Assembly: GCA_017618475.1 (NCBI GenBank)
Contig: JAFZUF010000051.1
Span: 1 to 9,194, forward strand
Origin: Clostridia bacterium
GTDB taxonomy: Bacteria > Bacillota > Clostridia > Christensenellales > UBA1242
Length of the DNA: 9,194 nucleotides
Direction: 5' to 3'
In this document: positions 6,735-9,194 of the stretch, one piece after another
How positions within the stretch are numbered: position 1 is the first letter of the stretch
Layout of the letters: each line of letters opens with the position of its first letter
Program-made: the position numbers and the translations under genes
Notes under the pieces: model-generated
Database searches by the model: none
What the model saw: the letters and a program-made list of their open reading frames with translations, nothing else
Told to the model about the DNA's origin: nothing

Positions 6735-9194
6735 TTATTTGCGACGCTTTTTCAATATAATTGCTACCACTAATCCGATCAATATCGCTCCCGCGACGCT
6801 CGCCCCTGCTACTCCGGCTAGCATCGTTGCCGACATCTTACTACTACTCTCTTCACTTATGACTGCTGTCATTCCCCATTTCGCATATAATGTCATGTCT
6901 TGTGTTACCGGCGTCGTGAAATCATACTCAAATCCATCTTCGTCACACCATCCTTGGAATACGTATCCTTCTTTCGTCGGCGCCACAGGCTCCGTCACCA
7001 TGCTTCCGTAATCCACGATTTGTTTTACTACTTCACTTCCACCATCTACTTCAAATTTAACCGTATAACTCTTAACTTGCCATTTCGCATAAATCGTTTC
7101 GTCGCTTGTCACCTTGGTATCAAAGTCATACTTTGCTGTATACGCTTTATCCACATACCAGCCGATAAATCTGTGTCCCATTTTTACCGGTGTATTCGGT
7201 CTATTCACCGTTTGGTTATAATCGACATTCTGACTGGTAACTTCACTGCCTCCATCTACTTCAAATGTTACTGTAAACTTCTGCAATTCCCATTGTGCGT
7301 AGATAGTTAAGTTCTTCGTCACCGCACTTTCAAAGTTGTACAATTTAGTAACTCCTTGGTCGTCGTAGTACCAGCCCTTGAAATCATATCCCATCCGCGT
7401 CAATGTTTCCGTTGGTTCAGTCACTTTTCCATTGTATGCCACATTTTGTCCAGCTACCGAAACACTACAGTTTGAATTAAAGGTTACAGAATATATTTCA
7501 GGTGTCCATTTCGCGTATAATGATATATCTCCTGTTACTGGTTTATCGAAATCGTAAGGTTCTGTACAGTCATGGTTTTTATACCATCCAGCAAAATTAT
7601 ACCCTGTTCTAATAATTTCTGGTTGTGATACTGTTTGATTATACTCAATCGTTCGTGCTGCTAGATGCTGTTCATAACCCGTGATGAAAGTTACCGTACA
7701 CTGCTTAATCGTCCATTTCGCGTAGAAGGTTGTTCCATTTACAGGCATCGTTTGTGGGAATATTTTCTTATCGCCATTACCTTCCTCATTATCGTACCAA
7801 CCATCAAAGTCATAACCTTCACATGTCGGACTGTCTGGTGCATCAAACTGCGCATTATAGTTTGCTTCAACTGTAGTGTATACACCGTTCTCCGCAATAT
7901 TCCATTCAAAGGTTGCCGTGTACTTATTAATTCCCCAGTTCGCATATAATGTCATATCTTGTGTTACCGGTGTCGCAAAGTCATACGCGTGTTGGTTACC
8001 TTCATCATCTTCATAATACCAGTTAATTAAGGTGTATCCTTCTTTGTTTATATTCGTTGGTTCTGTCGCATTCTCGTCATGCTTAATCGATTGTGTTACC
8101 GGCGTCGGGTTGTCATTCATCGGATTAAAGGTTACGGTATAAACTTTTTTTGTCCACTCCGCATATAATGTCATGTCTTGTGTTACTGGTGTGTTTTCTA
8201 TATCATACACTTCTCGTTCACCGTTAACTTCTGTATACCAATACATAGTGTAACCATATCGAGCTATACTGCAGTCGGTTATTAACTCACCATGGTTTAT
8301 CTCTTTATCGGAAATCTCGATCTCACAACCCGTCACAAATTTTACCTTATATTTTTTGATTTCCCACTTCGCATATAATATCATGTCTTGTGTTACCGGC
8401 GTCGTGAAATCATATTCATTTACCAATTCGCTCTCTGTAAACCAACCTTTAAAATCATATCCTACGCGAACTGGTTGTTCATTGGACACATATCCATCGT
8501 AATCAACCGCTTTGCTCTTATTACTAATTTCTTCCGTCATATAATTAAATATAATTGTGCATTTGTTGGCACCCCATTGTGCAGTTAACGTAATATTTTC
8601 TGTAATTGGTGTTGTTTCAAATTCAAAGGCTTTGGTTGCATTTGGCAAATACCATCCTTCAAAACCATAACCAGTACGTGTCGATATTGGTCGAAGAGCG
8701 AAATCACCATCTTCAACAATTTGAGCCTCTACAGCATCACCGCCATTTGCATTAAATGTTACCGTAAATAACTGTACCCATTTCGCATACAAGATAATGT
8801 CACCCTCTGTATGATCCTTGGCACCGATTTCGGTAATGGCTTCATCTGTACATGCACTGGTTTCGTACCAACCTTTAAAGTTATAACCTGTCTTCGTTGG
8901 ATTATCTAATCGAGTTGCATTGTTATATGTGTGATTTTGTGGATATTCACTTGCATGTTCTCCGGTAAAGTCTACATCACCTTGATCTTTGTAGGTAATG
9001 GTATAGGTCTGCGCCGTCCATTTCGCGTATAAGGTAATGTTACCATCTGTATGTTCCGTGGCACCGATTTCGGTAATGGCTTGATCTGTACATGCACTGG
9101 TTTCGTACCAACCTTCAAAGTTATAACCTGTCTTCGTTGGATTATCTAACGTTGTTGGTTTATCATATGTATGAGTTGTCGGTTGTGTACCATC
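6735..9194 (-). CDS. Large repeat-rich surface protein (Flg_new / InlB B-type repeats), 5' end cut
   Basis: The frame is open from the window edge to a TAA at 6737-6735, giving 819 visible residues of a longer protein; no start lies inside the window. An apparent TTG start at 8792 falls within a repeat and is not real. Eleven tandem repeats of 68-80 residues follow the pattern 'xxVTFxxxGGxxV...GYxFxGWYxD...YDFxTPVTxDxTLYAKW', the Listeria-Bacteroides repeat (Flg_new, as in the internalin B B-repeat), a small beta-grasp module found on exported proteins. The last about 46 residues are a short Ser-rich linker, one Gly/Ala-rich membrane helix (about 790-814) and the tail KKRRK. There is no LPXTG motif, so the protein is predicted to stay anchored in the membrane with its repeats outside. 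Adhesion or surface display is likely but not shown. Repeat 5 has lost the conserved Gly-Trp core (it reads 'YTMYWYTE') and repeat 7 is the most divergent at its end. Confidence 0.93.
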   Translation of the reverse strand, partial: DGTQPTTHTYDKPTTLDNPTKTGYNFEGWYETSACTDQAITEIGATEHTDGNITLYAKWTAQTYTITYKDQGDVDFTGEHASEYPQNHTYNNATRLDNPTKTGYNFKGWYETSACTDEAITEIGAKDHTEGDIILYAKWVQLFTVTFNANGGDAVEAQIVEDGDFALRPISTRTGYGFEGWYLPNATKAFEFETTPITENITLTAQWGANKCTIIFNYMTEEISNKSKAVDYDGYVSNEQPVRVGYDFKGWFTESELVNEYDFTTPVTQDMILYAKWEIKKYKVKFVTGCEIEISDKEINHGELITDCSIARYGYTMYWYTEVNGEREVYDIENTPVTQDMTLYAEWTKKVYTVTFNPMNDNPTPVTQSIKHDENATEPTNINKEGYTLINWYYEDDEGNQHAYDFATPVTQDMTLYANWGINKYTATFEWNIAENGVYTTVEANYNAQFDAPDSPTCEGYDFDGWYDNEEGNGDKKIFPQTMPVNGTTFYAKWTIKQCTVTFITGYEQHLAARTIEYNQTVSQPEIIRTGYNFAGWYKNHDCTEPYDFDKPVTGDISLYAKWTPEIYSVTFNSNCSVSVAGQNVAYNGKVTEPTETLTRMGYDFKGWYYDDQGVTKLYNFESAVTKNLTIYAQWELQKFTVTFEVDGGSEVTSQNVDYNQTVNRPNTPVKMGHRFIGWYVDKAYTAKYDFDTKVTSDETIYAKWQVKSYTVKFEVDGGSEVVKQIVDYGSMVTEPVAPTKEGYVFQGWCDEDGFEYDFTTPVTQDMTLYAKWGMTAVISEESSSKMSATMLAGVAGASVAGAILIGLVVAIILKKRRK
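6876..9194 (-). repeat. Tandem array of eleven Flg_new-type repeats
   Basis: Using the conserved closing Trp codon as the boundary, the units in coding order are: 9194-9018 (partial), 9017-8778 (80 codons), 8777-8574 (68), 8573-8364 (70), 8363-8154 (70), 8153-7935 (73), 7934-7713 (74), 7712-7506 (69), 7505-7290 (72), 7289-7080 (70) and 7079-6876 (68). All units stay in frame. The first two are longer than the rest and share a distinct 'ETSACT' middle segment with an 'AITEIGA' stretch. Confidence 0.9.
8821..9149 (-). repeat. Near-identical direct repeat between the two longest repeat units
   Basis: Bases 8821-8909 and 9061-9149 match at 87 of 89 positions (differences at 8843/9083 and 8875/9115) and are offset by exactly 240 bp, or 80 codons. 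Similarity continues at a lower level through the adjoining 30 bases on the low-coordinate side. Other units in the array are much more divergent, so this pair looks like a recent in-frame duplication or a gene-conversion tract. It may continue beyond the window edge. Confidence 0.9.

Noticed and set aside
6735..8792. Treating the surface protein as a complete gene starting at TTG 8792.
   Set aside because: The frame continues without a stop to the window edge through two more clear repeat units, and the TTG falls inside the closing 'LYAKW' region of a unit.
6876..9194. CRISPR-like array suggested by regularly spaced repeated DNA.
   Set aside because: The spacing is about 200-240 bp, the frame is open throughout, and the repeats encode a known protein module.

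Overview
The window reads as a low-GC Bacillota genome, most likely an uncultured gut-type Clostridia relative. This is inferred from the AT-rich sequence, the Firmicutes-style clustering of trpS, an M50 protease and scpA-scpB, and a surface protein built from Listeria-Bacteroides (Flg_new/InlB B-type) repeats. TGA serves as a stop (trpS ends in TGA) and TGG encodes Trp, so the standard bacterial code applies. Every supported gene lies on the minus strand, so transcription runs from high to low coordinates.

Region by region, in transcription order. (1) 9194-6735 is the 3' part of a very large surface protein gene. It holds eleven 68-80 residue repeats, the first cut by the window edge, then one C-terminal membrane helix with a basic tail and no sortase motif. 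An intrinsic terminator follows at 6725-6698. (2) 6613-436 is a run of six genes: trpS, smpB (ATGA overlap), a CvpA-like membrane protein with a very long exported domain, a site-2-type M50 metalloprotease, scpA and scpB. Gaps in this run are 11 bp or are overlaps, except for 102 bp before the CvpA-like gene, where an internal promoter is visible. (3) 351-1 is the 5' part of a gene for a helical-repeat protein resembling mTERF repeats, with its own good promoter. No gap between genes exceeds about 120 bp.

Functionally, the run mixes translation (TrpRS, the trans-translation factor SmpB), the cell envelope (CvpA-like protein, intramembrane protease) and chromosome segregation (the ScpAB partners of SMC). 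The most interesting points are the mTERF-like bacterial repeat protein, the CvpA-like protein with about 650 predicted extracytoplasmic residues beside an intramembrane protease, two promoters whose -10 boxes sit only 6-7 nt from the start codon (possible leaderless mRNAs), and recent repeat duplication in the surface protein. I see no clear evidence of a new defence system, phage, insertion sequence or CRISPR array.
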